A stretch of DNA of 64,000 bases from Branchiostoma floridae (GCF_000003815.2 NC_049981.1:21213645-21277644), one strand, 5' to 3'; counted from the first letter of the stretch, positions 51,480 to 63,855 are shown. The notes: a model not told the origin generated them from the sequence alone. Numbers and translations: made by a program.

Positions 51480-54400
51480 GTAAGTATCATGGGTTACTTA
51501 CTATCCCTAATTTATTATCGATCTTGCACAGTCATGCTAGCAATACGGACTGTAGTTTAGTGCTGTGCTTAATGAGAATCCTTCTTTGTGTTCTCAAATT
51601 ATTGACGACGGTTGATCAAGACGATCCCGACCTTAACCCCGGATCCCAACACGTCTATAGCCCATTTGTAATACATGTGTTTCAATGATAAAAAAAAAGA
51701 TTATGACCGAAGTCATCGTCGCCACTAGATACAATGAGTATCTCTAATATTATCTGGTCACGATATTGTGGAAGTCTACAAAACAGAATAATCAGAAAAG
51801 GGAAGAAACAAAAATAGAGCTTGCCATTAAGGTTAATAACTATAAACAGAGGTGTGTAGTCACACATAAACATCGGGTCAGCTAGGAAGAAATAAGGGGT
51901 CTGTGTTCATCTTGTTATTAGATTCACGATTTTGGGGTTGAAAATATTTGACTCCTTCGGCGCCTGCTACTCTCTCCAGTCAAATTACTAGTATTGAGTC
52001 TATTTAGATTGTGTCCATTACACTGTACTTTCCTGCCATCTAAAGTGCACTGGGAGTCTACTCTGCGATCGTCGAAATCAATCTCAAGGCAGATGTTAGC
52101 TCTCAGTATTTTTGCACCATTTTTCGCGAGTTTTAACCGTGTTTCGTACACAAACGCGACTCTGCTATAATTCATTAGACCGCCTTGGTGTGGACGTTTG
52201 AATAGATCCATTGAATTTTGATGGCAATTGTTTAACACACCAGGATCAAAATAAACTTGCCCAGTGTCACTCCGGACAAACAAAAACGAGTCATTGTCAC
52301 TTTTTGTGAGAGCCAGAAGTGATATGTCATCCTGGGGGGAGACCCTTGCCTTTGCAACGATTAGTTCACGCAAGGAACCTTCTATTCTCTGTGGCCGATT
52401 TTCACGCTTCCACGTTCCTGTATGCAGCGGTTTCTATGACTCCGGTACACATTCGGCTATACATATAATGCAGCGAATCCAAAGCGGGAACCACTACGCC
52501 GAAGTCATATTGAGGCCTACTGCCGCCTTCTTTTCTCTCTTAGGACAGGATTATAGAACTTAAAAATGATTTACTGGCCTATATACAATGGTTCATTTAA
52601 AAAAAATGTACGGTGAACTCTTGCCACCGTTGAAGTAGGCAAAGAACGGGTTTTGACATACGCAAACAACGTACACAATCCTTCCTCATTTCATATGGAA
52701 GAATTTTTAGGACATACTAGTACTAGCATTTGCTGTTATTCTCACCTATTCACGAATCGCAGAACAGACGTCGGAATAGAAAATTATAATATATTGGCTG
52801 TTCCGTTTTTCTAACACATAACATCGCAGAAAAACGCGGTGGTAGGACTGTAAGACTCATTAGAACTTTTAATGACGTAAACTGTATCTCTGTTATATAC
52901 GTTGTCGGACTTTTGCCTCTTCCCTCATGACTTAAATGAAAAGCGGCCTGCAGGCCGATTTAAGCTTTCAAGGATAAACAAAGTCGATCAAATGTAACGA
53001 TTCTATATGCCTACATCAGTAGATCTACTTGGGGATCCATCCAAACTACGGTGACCCTACCAGGATGGCCCCATGCCCGCATGACTAAGGGACGCGGCTA
53101 AAATTCCACTTCACACATGAAAGGCACTAAAGATAGGAACAATGACAACTTGGGCGTGTTCTTAAGTCCTTGGATGGTACAAGAATAGCGATGAATAAAC
53201 AGTCAGGGTGACGGTACGGCCTGGTACGTTCTCTCTAATCTCCAAGCAGATCCTACGGTGGCATACAATAGTATCAAAAGCTGGCAGAGGAGTGTGTATG
53301 CTACCGGTGCCCGTCTGACTCCCTTTGGCCGGCTATATTCCTTGGCCAGCTTTGATACTATCTTATGCCACCGTTAGCCTGGGTACCATCCGGATACTCT
53401 CCAAACAGAGGTTGAGTCGCGTAGATACTAGTATAGTAGTAGTCGGAAAAATCACATCGGCGCTTCTCTTTTTCCAGTTACTACATGTAGTATACCTACG
53501 CGATTCAACCTTTGGTTGGGGAATACATCCGGAAAGTGATTCGCTCCGGCGTTTATTATTTACTATATTAAGTCGCTTCTCACCCTGACTGTTATTATAG
53601 ATCAGTCTATACACTAACGTTATATACAGTCCCTTCTCTGCTATTCCGTCTGGGAACCTTGACATCCCTAACGTAGCAGAAGCGAACATAGGAACGAACT
53701 ACTAGTACTGTCCAAATGGTACCCAGGCTAAGTACCGTAGGATCTGGTTGGAGATTACGGACGCCTTAATCTGCAAGCAGATGTTCGGAGGGAATGTCGT
53801 AATTTGAAGGTTGCAAAATGACGTCCTTTCTGCTGTTAAAGTCTCTACTAGCCTAAATGCCAGACTATTTCAAGTGTCTGCACAGGGTTGCCTACCAATA
53901 TACATGTACATTTCTTGAATATTAAAAGCAGTGCAAGGACTCTTTATCTCCAAGGAAAGTTGACCTCACTCCTCGTTGAGTTAGACCGCTCGCGGGAAGA
54001 CATTCTACAAAATCTGCTGGAAACTTTTGTAACAGAGCATGTAACTTCGCCGGTCGGAGGGTATCGCCTAGCCCAGTTGATCTGGCTAAGGAGGTTCCAG
54101 CCAGGCTACAAAATCCTTCCGAAAATCGGATGAAAAACATGTGAACATTGAAAGCGAAGCCTCATAAGCAACCACGATTCCGAGCGTCAAGCGTTGGAGA
54201 AACGTTTCACAAGAAACCAGCCTCCGCTGCAGTCTTCAAACGGGGCTGTTTTTATGGGGCGGGGGTGGGGGGTTTTGCGATTTTCAATGTTGGCAAAGTT
54301 CTCTTTGCCTCGGACGGGGCGAAACTTCTTTCCACGGCCAAACAGATTTTAATCGCCCGCGGATGCAGCACCTTTAATAAAAGTAGGACATATCCAAGGA

Positions 54401-57400
54401 CGTCAGATCTAGAATAGGACCAAGGTCGGCCCGTTACGGCATTGATGGGCCAGAGAACAACAGGTTTTCTCCTTGTGCAGGATACCTCAGGGGTAGGTCA
54501 GACATAAATGGGTCCTTACTCTTCAAGCAGAGGTGGAGTCGCGTAGATATAGTAGTAGTCGGAAAAATACGCAAGAGGAGAGCAAGTGTAATTTTTCCGA
54601 CTACTAATATATCTAATCTCCAAGCAGATCCCTCCGGTGGCTTAAAACAGTAACATAAGCTGGGGGAAGGACTTCAGCCGGCAGAGGGAAAAATTTGCCA
54701 CCGCGTGCTTGGAGATTATAATATATCTACTCGATTCAACCTCTGCTTGGAGAGTACAGGTGTCCTCCCTACGCCGCTGTAGGTCAGACATTGGCATCAA
54801 CAAAAGTGCGAATGGACCGGGCATACCTTGGGGACATACATTGTTATAACGCGACATATGTAAAGCGGGATGTCAGGACTGCCCTAAGGTGACTGCTCTC
54901 ATTTAAGGGAATAAATGCGCAAATTTACAATTTCACTTCCAGACAAAAGCTAATTTGAGTACCCGTCGCATGTTGAAAAATCGCTAATTAGTGATTCTCT
55001 TGTAAAACAAACAAACATGAACGCCGAACGCAGCTAGGTCTGCGACGGAGGCCCAGGTGGCTACCAGGTATTTCTACAAGGGAACTCTACCTGGGCATGG
55101 TACCGGAGTTAGACGGAATGTATTATTGTTATGACCCATGGATTTCATGGTTCACAGTGATTTACATGAAGTCCACCATTCCAATTGCCGCGCTTGCAAT
55201 TATATATTTTCAAACAACCGGGTTGTTATTAATAAACATCAGAAGTTACAGAACAACAACACCCACCTGCACATTTGATTTATGCACAGCCAGCAATTAG
55301 TGGTGACTAATGATCGTAAGTGGTCAATGAATAGAATAACCGGTCGCTCGACAGTGTTAAAACTGTTTTTTATGGGAGCCTGTACTTAAAAATTAGCTAT
55401 TATTGGTGATACGGAGCAAATCAACTTCATTTGATTTTCTTTTCAACAAAGGCTTTACAATGTTAATTTTTTGATGCATTTTTTGGCATTTTATATTCCA
55501 TCTTTAATTTTTGCAAATTAGTATATTGAAGAGTTTAGGAAAGAAATAGCCCAAGAACTATTGAGTTTTTCTTTTGTGTTCAACACTGTGAGGCTAGTAG
55601 TAATAGAGCAGAGCAAGACGAAATATTATGATCAGTTTTCATAAACTTGATGTTGACAAAATCATTCTTTCTTCCAGCAATTTCCGAGCCTACCAGATCC
55701 CAATGCTGCACAGTATAACTGTCCAGAAGGTGAGTCTGTTTCCTTTGTGTCAAGTTCAGACATTTTTCAGTTGATGTTACCTGGCATGTAATGTAGGTTC
55801 ACCTTTATCTGCCAGCAACTTTTATCCATTGTATTGAAAAGCAGTGTATTAAGGGACATCAAGATGACGGAAAGTGGTTTCAGATTGTAATATATTCAAA
55901 TATTCTAGTTTGATACCAACGTTTGTAGACTTGATACCCTGTTATTCAATACAACGGCTATATGTTACCCTGTGGATAAAGGTGAACTGCTGTTTTACTT
56001 CTATAGATATAAGGACTGTTACATATACAAGTAAGCTATTTAAGATATTTGGTCCCTGATTAATTCATGTCAAACGCAATAGATGAGTGATGACACAAAT
56101 GTCTGACATCTGATAGAAACATGCCCATCTAGCAGATACAGTTTTTGGTACAGTTTTAAAATCACTCCATGACTTAGGGGAATAGGATGTTGGCACACAA
56201 TGTTAGATATCTTGAGTGCTCTTCCATATTAACATTATCATTTTACCAAATCTGTTGAATTGTTCTTTGCATGTGGCACTTTAGAAATAAATCACTTACT
56301 GTACCATGCCACGAGCAGTAAAAAATACTTGCAATAGCAGCCAATAATACAAGGTACCACTTAAAAACCTGTTACTGAGTCTTTCATCAGGTATATTTAT
56401 AGGCCTTTTCCACAAAACACCATTGCATTGCTCCCAATATTACACATAATACCACCCCTGATCATCTGTAATAGTAAGGCGTAAAGTATAACCAAGAAGA
56501 CAACAAATTGCTCCATTTATATTACATTACGGTTATCATAAACCCTAGACTCATGCGTCATACTCTACACCCATTAAGGTATAAATATAGAATACAACAC
56601 AGAGTATTCGGTATCACCCAGGGGTGATGCTGCATACACCTTGTTGTATCCTATTTATGTCATACCCACCCAAGAAAACACAAGTTTTGATGCAAATTGC
56701 GCTGTAAGTTGAGAAAATTTAGTGTCCTCAAACAAAAATTGTAAAAGCAGCAATTCCAATGTCCAAATCAGGTATTTGAACTATTTGATGGAAGCCTGTG
56801 TGATACAACTTCAAAGGCCCTGTGATATATTACTGCTCTTTATCACCCAGTCTGGAACACCTGTATCAAATGTTATCGCGTACCAGGTATGACATAAAAG
56901 CATTATGCGATCAGATTTTATCATTCTAACTGGAGACAGGTAATATATACTGTCACATATATGTGTGTCTAATATACCCTTAAGTTTGGCCTGCCTTTAT
57001 CTTTTTGAAATATCTTTAAGTCTAACAAAAACACATGATTTATGTCATTTCAATTGCATACTTGTACACATTCCATATCCCATTTTTGCATAAAACATTT
57101 TTAGTGGAAAAATGTAAACTAGCATTATTATAGATTCTAAAATACCAAAATTTCAGCAGTTTGGTCTGAACTGAAGAAACACAACACAGCACAAAAGCAT
57201 GATAACACAACATCAGTTTTTCCCAGTGACGGGATACAGTTTATCCCATCAAACAAAGCCACTGAGCTAGCCTCCATGGGGACTGTTTGCATTATTGATG
57301 AGTACAGTAATGCAGGTCATGATAGATTGAAGTCTTAGTAGGACACACCTGTATCTCAGGTAATGAACAAAGCCACACCTAGACATGGCTGCCTGCCTAT

Positions 57401-60400
57401 ATTTATTTATGTCATACTTGGACCACGATAACATTTGATACGGGTGATCTGGACCGGGTGATAATTTTCCATATCACACAGGCTTCTCAGTTGTATCACA
57501 CAGGCTTCCATGGATTAAATGGAATGCACTCTGCACCAGCCATTGCAAGCGAGCGTAGTTCTTTTGTTCGATTTTTTCTCGAATTGATGTTCTTAGCCCT
57601 CCCTCTGTTCCAGCCTTTTCACAGGTCGGATTGCCCTCCGGTCTTTGGGCAATCTGACCCGAGGTCGGACCGGTACCTTGGGTGATTCGGAATACACCAT
57701 GTTGAATTCTATATGTATTAGTTCAGCTTTAATATTACATACAGCCAGGCCAGGCACTGTTTTGGAAGTCTGTTATTGCAAAGGGATAGCCCTCAGGCAA
57801 CATGGCCTTAGAAGCAAATTGACATACATGACAGGACATTAACTCAAAATACATGTACATGTATGAAGAAACGTATTACACTGTACAACTGAATTCACTC
57901 ACTGTGTCTGTTAAATGTTGTGGAAAAACTGAGAATTGCAGAAGGTGTGTCAATTTTTTCAATTTTTCTTCCAGTCTTTTTGCTCTTTAGTCCCCAAACA
58001 CACTACAAAGCAGGCTGTGCAGGTTGGGCTATGTAGGTCTGTGCATTGTCTGTACACAATGTTATCAATATGAACTTCATAGCTCAAGTACAGCTCGAAT
58101 GTCATTATAAATATTAAACATTCTGTTGTGTTTTCTTGCAGGCTGGACCTATAACACAGGCTCTTGCTATCGTCTGTTGAACATAACACTGTCTAGGAAT
58201 AATGCACAAGGAGCTTGTGCAAGGTAAGGAATGCAGTACATTATCATGATGTAGGATATGTGGATCTGTATGATCGAAGAATATAACGTTACTACAAAAA
58301 TCTATACTATACAAGCTCAAACACAGTCAGCACCAGGGACAGGGAAACACAGTCAGCACCAGGGACAGGTAAACACAGTCAGCACCAGGGACAGGGAAAC
58401 ACAGTCAGCACCAGGGACAGGGAAACACAGTCAGCGCCAAGGACAGGGATACACAGTCAGCACCAGGGGCGGGGAAACACAGTCAGCACCAGGGACAGGG
58501 ATACACAGTCAGCAACAGGGACAGGGAAACACAGTCAGAACCAGGGACAGGGATACACAGTCAGCAACAGGGACAGGGAAACACAGTCAGAACCAGGGAC
58601 AGGGATACACAGTCAGCACCAGGGACAGGGAAACACAGTCAGCACCAAGGACAGGGAAACACAGTCAGCACTAGGGACAGGGAAACACAGTCAGCACCAG
58701 GGCAGGTAAACACAGTCAGCACCAGGGACGGGGAAACACAGTCATCACCAAGGACAGGGAAGCACAGTCAGCACCTGGGACAGGGAAACACGGTCAGCAC
58801 TAGGGACAAGGAAGCACAGTCATCACCAAGGACAGGGAAACACAGTCAACACCAGGGACAGGGAAACGCAGTCAGCACCATGGACAGAGGAGCACAGTCA
58901 GTACCAGGGACAGGGAAACACAGTCAGCACCAGGGACAGGGAAACACAGTCAGCACCAGGGACAGGGAAACACTGACTTCACAACAAAGTGTATAATACC
59001 AGGTTCTTCAAGATCAACTTAATTTGCACCTTAGTGACACCAAACCATTATATGCAGGTCAAGTTGTTCTGTTCTATGTTCCAGGTATGGTGCAAGGTTA
59101 GCAGATGTACAAGGCTATGGTGAGACCAGGTTTGTCAGCAGCCTGGTCAGTCAAGCAGGAGCAGATGTAACAGATGTTTGGATTGGTAGGTGCTGCTTGT
59201 GTCATTTTGTGTTTTTCATGTCTCTTATTGAGACAAGTATTGGCCACATTTTCTTTTGTTTGATAGAAGTATGTGCATTTAAGGACTATTTGACAATGCA
59301 CTGTAATATTTTTTTCTTGATGTTGTAGGCTACAAGCTGGACAACAGTGATGGCAGGTATGCTGGCCAGTGGGCACCTAACCAGCCTAACCCTGACCTGT
59401 CATGCACCAGTGTCAGTGTACAGGAAGCCCAGTGGTACACCAGACCATGTCAGACATCTTTGTTTGGTGTGTGTAAGGCTGACGCCTGTTTACAAGGTAG
59501 GTTCATCCTTGAGAACAACGTCTTTGTATAGAGCATTCTGAATAATAAAAAAAACAACTTATTTCTGCATTTTATCCTAGCGTTTTTGCTAACTATTTGT
59601 TAATGGTATTATATACCTAATATCGAATGGATGACATGAGTAACACTACATGTACCTTAGCAGGCTGAAGATTTCAATCATACAGTCATGTAGCTGGTGC
59701 TTTAGGAATGAAACAATACATGTATGCTGTAATTTGATCAATGTATGTCTTTAAGTCTTTTAGAATTGTGAAAGATATCAACCTACCAATTAACATTAGT
59801 TACCTCCATGAAAACTGAAGGTACATTTCTGGGCCAGGTTGTGTGTGTCAGCATGTATACATGCATGCATGTGTTTGTGTCACAATGTTTATTCGTTTCT
59901 ATGACTTAAGAATCCCTGGATGGACTGTGATGATATCTGTATGTGAGTTGGAGTTGTAGACATAAATGTCAATATCAACTTTGGTCCCTCTGTTGCCCGA
60001 TCTTGGTACAGTAGCAGAACCTCTGTTTTTTGTCCTGGACATGCTGTGTTTGAGAGAGAGAATGTAGATGGTTCTACAATGCCATGACTGTTCACCTGCA
60101 GGCCAGTTCAGGTGTGTGAGTGGCAGGTGCATCCCAGGTGCAGCCAGGTGTGACGGCACGCCCGACTGTGAGGACGGGACAGACGAAGTGAACTGTGCTG
60201 GCTGCGGGGGGACTCTGACAGGAACGTCTGGGACCATCCAAAGTCCTGGTTATCCACAGGAGTACAACACCTCCTTAGATTGCCTCTGGATCATACAGAC
60301 TGAAGAAGGACAACGTCTTAACCTGACAGTAAGTGTTACAACATGGCAACAAATGTCCATGTTGCTAGGCTAGAAGAAAATCTTTGTTTTTTATCCAGTT

Positions 60401-63400
60401 GTAGAGGTTGAGTTGTATTTGAACAAGAAGGCTGAAATATTGTTTTCTTTGTCGAAGGTTTCAAGATACCAAGGAGCTTTTATCAAAAGCTCCTTGAAGA
60501 TACAGGTTATTTGAATAAAATCAACATAGATAAAAGCTCCTTGTTTAAATGTTAGTTCTGGACATTAACAGAGTTTTACCCCTCCTATAGTTCAAGGACT
60601 TTGAGTTGGAAGATGAACTGGACACGCTAACAATCTCAAGTCAACCATTCAGAGAGGAAACATCGACGCTGCTTAGCGGTGACACCTCCAACCCTGGCAG
60701 TATTGTTATCTCCTCCAACATTGCTCTGGTTAGGCTGCGTACGGACTGGAATGGAGCTGCAAGGGGCTTCCAACTGGACTGGCAGGCTTGTAAGTTTTAA
60801 CGTTTACTTAGTTCACCTTTATCTGCGGGGTAACCTATATCTGTTGTTTTAAAGAGCGGGGTATTTAGGGATATCCAGTCGACAGACGGTGCTTTTAAAT
60901 TGCACTGTTTTCAAAATATTGCAGTTTGAAACCACCATCCATAAATTCCACATCTTTATACACCAATTTTAAGACAATGGATATAGGTTACCAGGCAGAT
61001 AAAGGTGCAAACTTAAGGCGAACTAGGGTTACAGGTCTTAGAGCCCTCGCTGACTGCATGGACTTATGTTTGGATTTTCCAAAGCGATTAGATTCATATT
61101 TGTAAAGATTGAAATAGTGGCTTGTTATACAAACATTATACAATCATAGATTCATCCTCTTACTTATAAAGCTGTAAATATGTTCAAATTGGCGGGGATT
61201 TGATGTTGCTGGCGGTAGTTTTGAATTTGGTAGCAGGAAAATTGTAGTGTCTGCATTTTGAATTTCCCAGTAGTTTCATGATGAGAGAGAGTCTTTTTAC
61301 CATGTTCTGTCCATAGTTGAAGTTGGTGGCTGTGGTGGACAGCTGACCGTGTCTCCAGAAGTGGATATTGCCCTCCCGGGTGCCCCTGGGCTGGACTGTG
61401 AGTGGGTCCTGTCTGCACCAGCTGGGGATGTCATCACTCTCACTCTGCAGAATGGACAACTTGCAGGACACGACAGCTATGTGGAGGTAAGAGCCACTCT
61501 TTTGTTACCATCGTGGTGTGTGTATGTGGTTGTGGCTAGCATGACTCAAGAAGCTGTAGATGGATCTGTATGATATTTGGTAAACTGGCACTGGTTACAA
61601 GGAAAACAAAGGTCAAGTTTGGTGATGGGTTCCTAGCAACTGCAATGGAATGTCTGGTTTGATATTTATACCTGGTCCAGTAAATTTTATATCTTGTGTT
61701 CTGGACATGCTGTGGTCACGATTTTTTAGTAGTCAATAGTCCTTGTTACACTAATATATTCTGATCATCATCATCATCATATTTCACAGGGACAGAGAAA
61801 CACACTGTCATGATATGATTGCTGAACTCAAATTACAAAACCATTGCCTTGAAGATTGACAACATGTATTTATATTGGAGTATAACAGGGTTAGAACCAT
61901 GCTGCCAGTGCAGTGAGGATTGAATGCCCAAGCTTTAGATTAAACATTCAAGTGCTGTTATATATGTGCTTTTACTGTATATTTACATCAATATACATTT
62001 AATCTTTTTTCTCCTTTCAGATATATGATGGAGAGTCAACCGCTGCCCCTTCCCTGGGAAAGTTTGGTGCAGGCCACATCTCAGGAATTGTCACTGGCAC
62101 CAGTAACAAGATGGCCGTCAAGATGATCACGTCCAATGCCAAACAGCAAGGACTGACGGCCAGGGCTGTCACAGGTCTGTTTGTGAATGAGATAACCAAT
62201 ACAGATTTATTGACAGATTTATAAGATTTACTTGGTCCGTAGGACTTTTTGTCAAGGTGCAATGTTTAATCGTGTTGGCCTAATGGTTAGAGTGCCAAGC
62301 ACAGAACCTACCAGTACTGTATTTGAATCACCTGATTTGCCACCAATGTTGTACCCAGGAGAAGCACATTGCACGACTTTTCTCACTCTACCCAGGTGTA
62401 AAAATAAGTTCTTGACTTCTGTTGGAAAGGCAAATGCCAGTTTAGTTATAGTTAGGGAGCAACTCAGAGGCAGTAGTGTTACTACTAGCTGCCCATGGAG
62501 TTTATTCACAAATAAGGTTGGGCTCGGCACTCCAATGCCGTGCCCTAGACACAGTGAATACTGTTTCAGCCCACTCCCCCTACAGCCATAAAAAGGTTAT
62601 GGGACTACCCTTTTTTAACACTGCTCTGCAGTAGTCCATTGAACTGTAGATTAAGAAGTTATCACTGTCATTTAGTAAGGTTCTTGAAACACAGCCGAAA
62701 TAGCACTTACTTCCAAAGTTTGGGACGGCACTCCCGCTGCTGTAGTGCCATCTACATCAGCTATAAGTAGCAGCAAGAATCAGATCCAGCCATTCTAACC
62801 CTGATGATGGTGTCTGACAGACACCAAAACATTGGAAGTAAGTACTATTTCGGTAGTGTTTGAGTATTTTACCAACCTGATGAAACTGTTATGTTGTGTG
62901 GTTCCAGGCTGCCAGTTGACCCTGTCTGATGTTGTCTACGGCAAACTCAGCATTGGGACTGACCCGTACAAGTCTGGGGTGGACTGCACGTACACGGTCC
63001 AGTCCAGTCAGAGCCAGCCCTTACTGCTGTCACCAGGGGACATTGATGAGGGAGATGTACTCCAGGTAAGTAATGTTAACTCTCCCAATTCTGCCAGATG
63101 CCTAAGGCCCATGTAGACACAATTTTAATGATATCTGTGGAGATGTTGGGAGGGATCTGGAACGTTGTCTGCGGGACATCCGTGGCGCTTGTGGTCATAA
63201 ACAGCTATATAGCCTAATGAGCCCGCGTTATATGCTAATGAGCCCTCCCGAAGTTGGGTCGCATCTACACGCACGTGGAAGTTGTTGGGGACCCCTGCTA
63301 AGCTATCGGGGACCCCTGCTAAGCTATCGGATGAAGGCTCTGGACCTTTCGGGAGAAATTCTGCCGATATCATTATGACGATATTGCAGTTCCATCTCGA

Positions 63401-63855
63401 CGCTGAAAAAAAGCTGTCGGCGAGAGGTTGTCGGCTCGCAGATATCAGGAAAAACTGTGTATATATTGTGACTAAGACTGACACATTTGAAAGGGTGGAT
63501 ATCTGAAGTGTGCATTCCTCTAGGTTTACTGATGCTGCATGAGTAGATCTTTTTCACTTTGAATTTATCTTGAATTGAATTTATCTTGAATTTAGATGTA
63601 ACACATAGTGAAGTATTCTGTTATGGCCTTTTATTTGCTTCTAAACGAAAGGTCTATGCCTTTTTGTACAGAATGTAAGGATGTAAGGTTTCTTATCAAA
63701 TCTGACATTGATTATTGTCCAGGTACAACCTGATGATGGTTCTGCTGTCAATTACAACAACAACAACCTTCCCCCCTCCATCCGCGCTGAAGGTGGTACC
63801 TTCCGTATCAACTACGTCAGTGAAGGGAACCCGCTAATGGCCACCTTTTCTGTGG
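51402..63855 (+). CDS. C-type lectin/LDLa/CUB mosaic protein, 5' part (11 exons in window)
   Basis: Exons chain in phase: 51402-51479, 55678-55729, 58142-58223, 59085-59185, 59329-59496, 60102-60328, 60591-60789, 61317-61486, 62021-62174, 62908-63065, 63723-63855. The product starts with a signal peptide ([15 protein letters not shown]...). Next comes a C-type lectin domain ([38 protein letters not shown]), then an LDL receptor class A module with six cysteines ([25 protein letters not shown]). A CUB domain follows ([30 protein letters not shown]), then two or more further CUB-like domains starting GGCGGQL and GCQLTL. The lectin WND position reads WYT and no EPN/QPD motif is visible, so calcium-dependent sugar binding is doubtful. 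The CUB domains keep only the first cysteine pair. The gene continues past the right edge. Confidence 0.87.
51924..52417 (-). CDS. Unidentified open frame on the opposite strand in lectin intron 1
   Basis: A minus-strand frame of about 165 codons, possibly an exon starting after a tgcatacag acceptor (minus strand, 52418). It reads [20 protein letters not shown] at the start and has a conserved-looking middle ([39 protein letters not shown]). It ends near [10 protein letters not shown]. Composition is ordinary protein-like with three spaced cysteines, unlike the repeat-derived frames nearby. I do not recognise the family; it could be a last exon, a pseudogene or chance. Confidence 0.35.
52600..53235. 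other. Intron 1 of the lectin gene, no feature seen
   Basis: No credible exon or recognised repeat. A short inverted gcggcctgcaggccg occurs at about 52943. Confidence 0.5.
53236..53757. repeat. Composite of TAATCTCCAAGCAGATC elements with a nested MITE
   Basis: Outer ends taatctccaagcagatccta and taggatctggttggagatta are inverted. Inside are a foldback (cagatcctacggtggcat ... atgccaccg, to about 53380) and a second foldback at 53393-53521 (acagaggttgagtcgcgtag ... ctacgcgattcaacc). Confidence 0.65.
54517..54756. mobile_element. Nested MITEs: inner 105-bp foldback with perfect 9-bp TSD
   Basis: The inner element 54614-54718 (taatctccaagcagatccct ... gtgcttggagatta) is flanked by TAATATATC on both sides (54605-54613, 54719-54727). 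The outer element (tactcttcaagcagagg ... cctctgcttggagagta) is the same family as 53393-53521. Confidence 0.85.
55678..55729 (+). CDS. Lectin gene exon 2: linker and first lectin cysteine
   Basis: Encodes [17 protein letters not shown]. Acceptor cttccag, donor gtgagt, phase 0 in and phase 1 out. Confidence 0.8.
55798..55987. repeat. MITE, TTCACCTTTATCTG family
   Basis: Ends gttcacctttatctg and ggataaaggtgaac with inner ttttatccattg and the atgttaccctgtgg block. Same family as 60813 and the fragment at 9653. Confidence 0.75.
56000..58090. other. Lectin gene intron 2, mostly featureless
   Basis: About 2 kb AT-rich intron. Only a short inverted pair ggtcggattgcc/ggcaatctgacc-type near 57620-57670 and scattered gataca/atcac direct repeats are visible. 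No exon recognised. Confidence 0.5.
58142..58223 (+). CDS. Lectin gene exon 3: C-type lectin domain part 1
   Basis: Encodes [26 protein letters not shown]. Phase 1 in, phase 2 out. A minisatellite follows in the intron at 58317. Confidence 0.85.
58317..58975. repeat. Minisatellite, 25-27-bp unit (cacagtcagcaccagggaca)
   Basis: About 25 tandem units of cacagtcagcaccagggaca followed by gggaaa or gggata, with small variants (aacagg, aaccagg, atcacc). It lies in lectin gene intron 3. Its reading frame is an artefact. Confidence 0.95.
59085..59185 (+). CDS. Lectin gene exon 4: C-type lectin domain part 2
   Basis: Encodes [20 protein letters not shown], then [13 protein letters not shown], ending at the WIG core motif. 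Confidence 0.87.
59329..59496 (+). CDS. Lectin gene exon 5: C-type lectin domain part 3 and first LDLa cysteine
   Basis: Encodes [49 protein letters not shown], then ADACLQ. The last cysteine belongs to the LDLa module. Confidence 0.87.
60102..60328 (+). CDS. Lectin gene exon 6: LDLa module and CUB start
   Basis: [31 protein letters not shown] is a canonical LDLa with the acidic calcium-binding DCEDGTDE. It is followed by [20 protein letters not shown], a CUB N-terminus. Confidence 0.9.
60591..60789 (+). CDS. Lectin gene exon 7: CUB domain 1, C-terminal part
   Basis: Encodes [17 protein letters not shown], then [20 protein letters not shown] and LDWQA. Lacks the second CUB cysteine pair. 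Confidence 0.85.
60813..61010. repeat. MITE, TTCACCTTTATCTG family, complete
   Basis: Left ttcacctttatctg, ggggtaacctatatctgttg; right caatggatataggttacc, cagataaaggtgc. Inner block attgcagtttgaaacca shared with 9653-9790. Confidence 0.8.
61317..61486 (+). CDS. Lectin gene exon 8: CUB-like domain 2, first part
   Basis: Encodes [40 protein letters not shown], ending HDSYVE. Phase 1 in, phase 0 out. Confidence 0.83.
62021..62174 (+). CDS. Lectin gene exon 9: CUB-like domain 2, second part
   Basis: Encodes [38 protein letters not shown] and TARAVT. The IYDGES...LGKF...S..N...V.. layout is that of a CUB domain. Donor gtctgt. Confidence 0.83.
62272..62610 (+). repeat. Near full-length tRNA-derived SINE
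   Basis: Head with A box tggcctaatggttagagtg and B box-like gtatttgaatcacc, linker agaagcacattgcacgac, then body ttctcactctacccaggtgt, a central tcttgacttctgttggaaag block, and tail aaaaaggttatgggactacc. Shorter copies at 5403, 8394, 12480, 21601 and 27608. Confidence 0.75.
62691..62853. repeat. Short element with 22-bp inverted ends
   Basis: ccgaaatagcacttacttcc and ggaagtaagtactatttcgg are inverted (one mismatch). Between them is an inner hairpin ggtgtctgacagacacc. Just upstream of lectin exon 10. Confidence 0.7.
62908..63065 (+). CDS. Lectin gene exon 10: CUB-like domain 3, first part
   Basis: Encodes [37 protein letters not shown], ending DEGDVLQ. Phase 1 in, phase 0 out. Confidence 0.83.
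63115..63500. other. Intron sequence with a 24-bp direct repeat
   Basis: ggggacccctgctaagctat occurs twice in tandem at about 63285-63330. No exon recognised in this intron. Confidence 0.6.
63723..63855 (+). CDS. Lectin gene exon 11: CUB-like domain 3, second part
   Basis: Encodes [39 protein letters not shown]. Donor gtaagg, phase 1. The last exon seen before the window edge. Confidence 0.8.

Noticed and set aside
53325-53689. Open frames on both strands around 53400-53600
   Set aside because: They fall within nested foldback elements and read through their arms.
58258-58674. 138-codon frame of repeated [11 protein letters not shown]
   Set aside because: It runs through the minisatellite and starts inside the lectin gene intron; no splice support.
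58317-58975. Regular short repeats that could look like a CRISPR array
   Set aside because: The repeats are head-to-tail with no unique spacers, and lie in an intron of a eukaryotic gene; it is a minisatellite.
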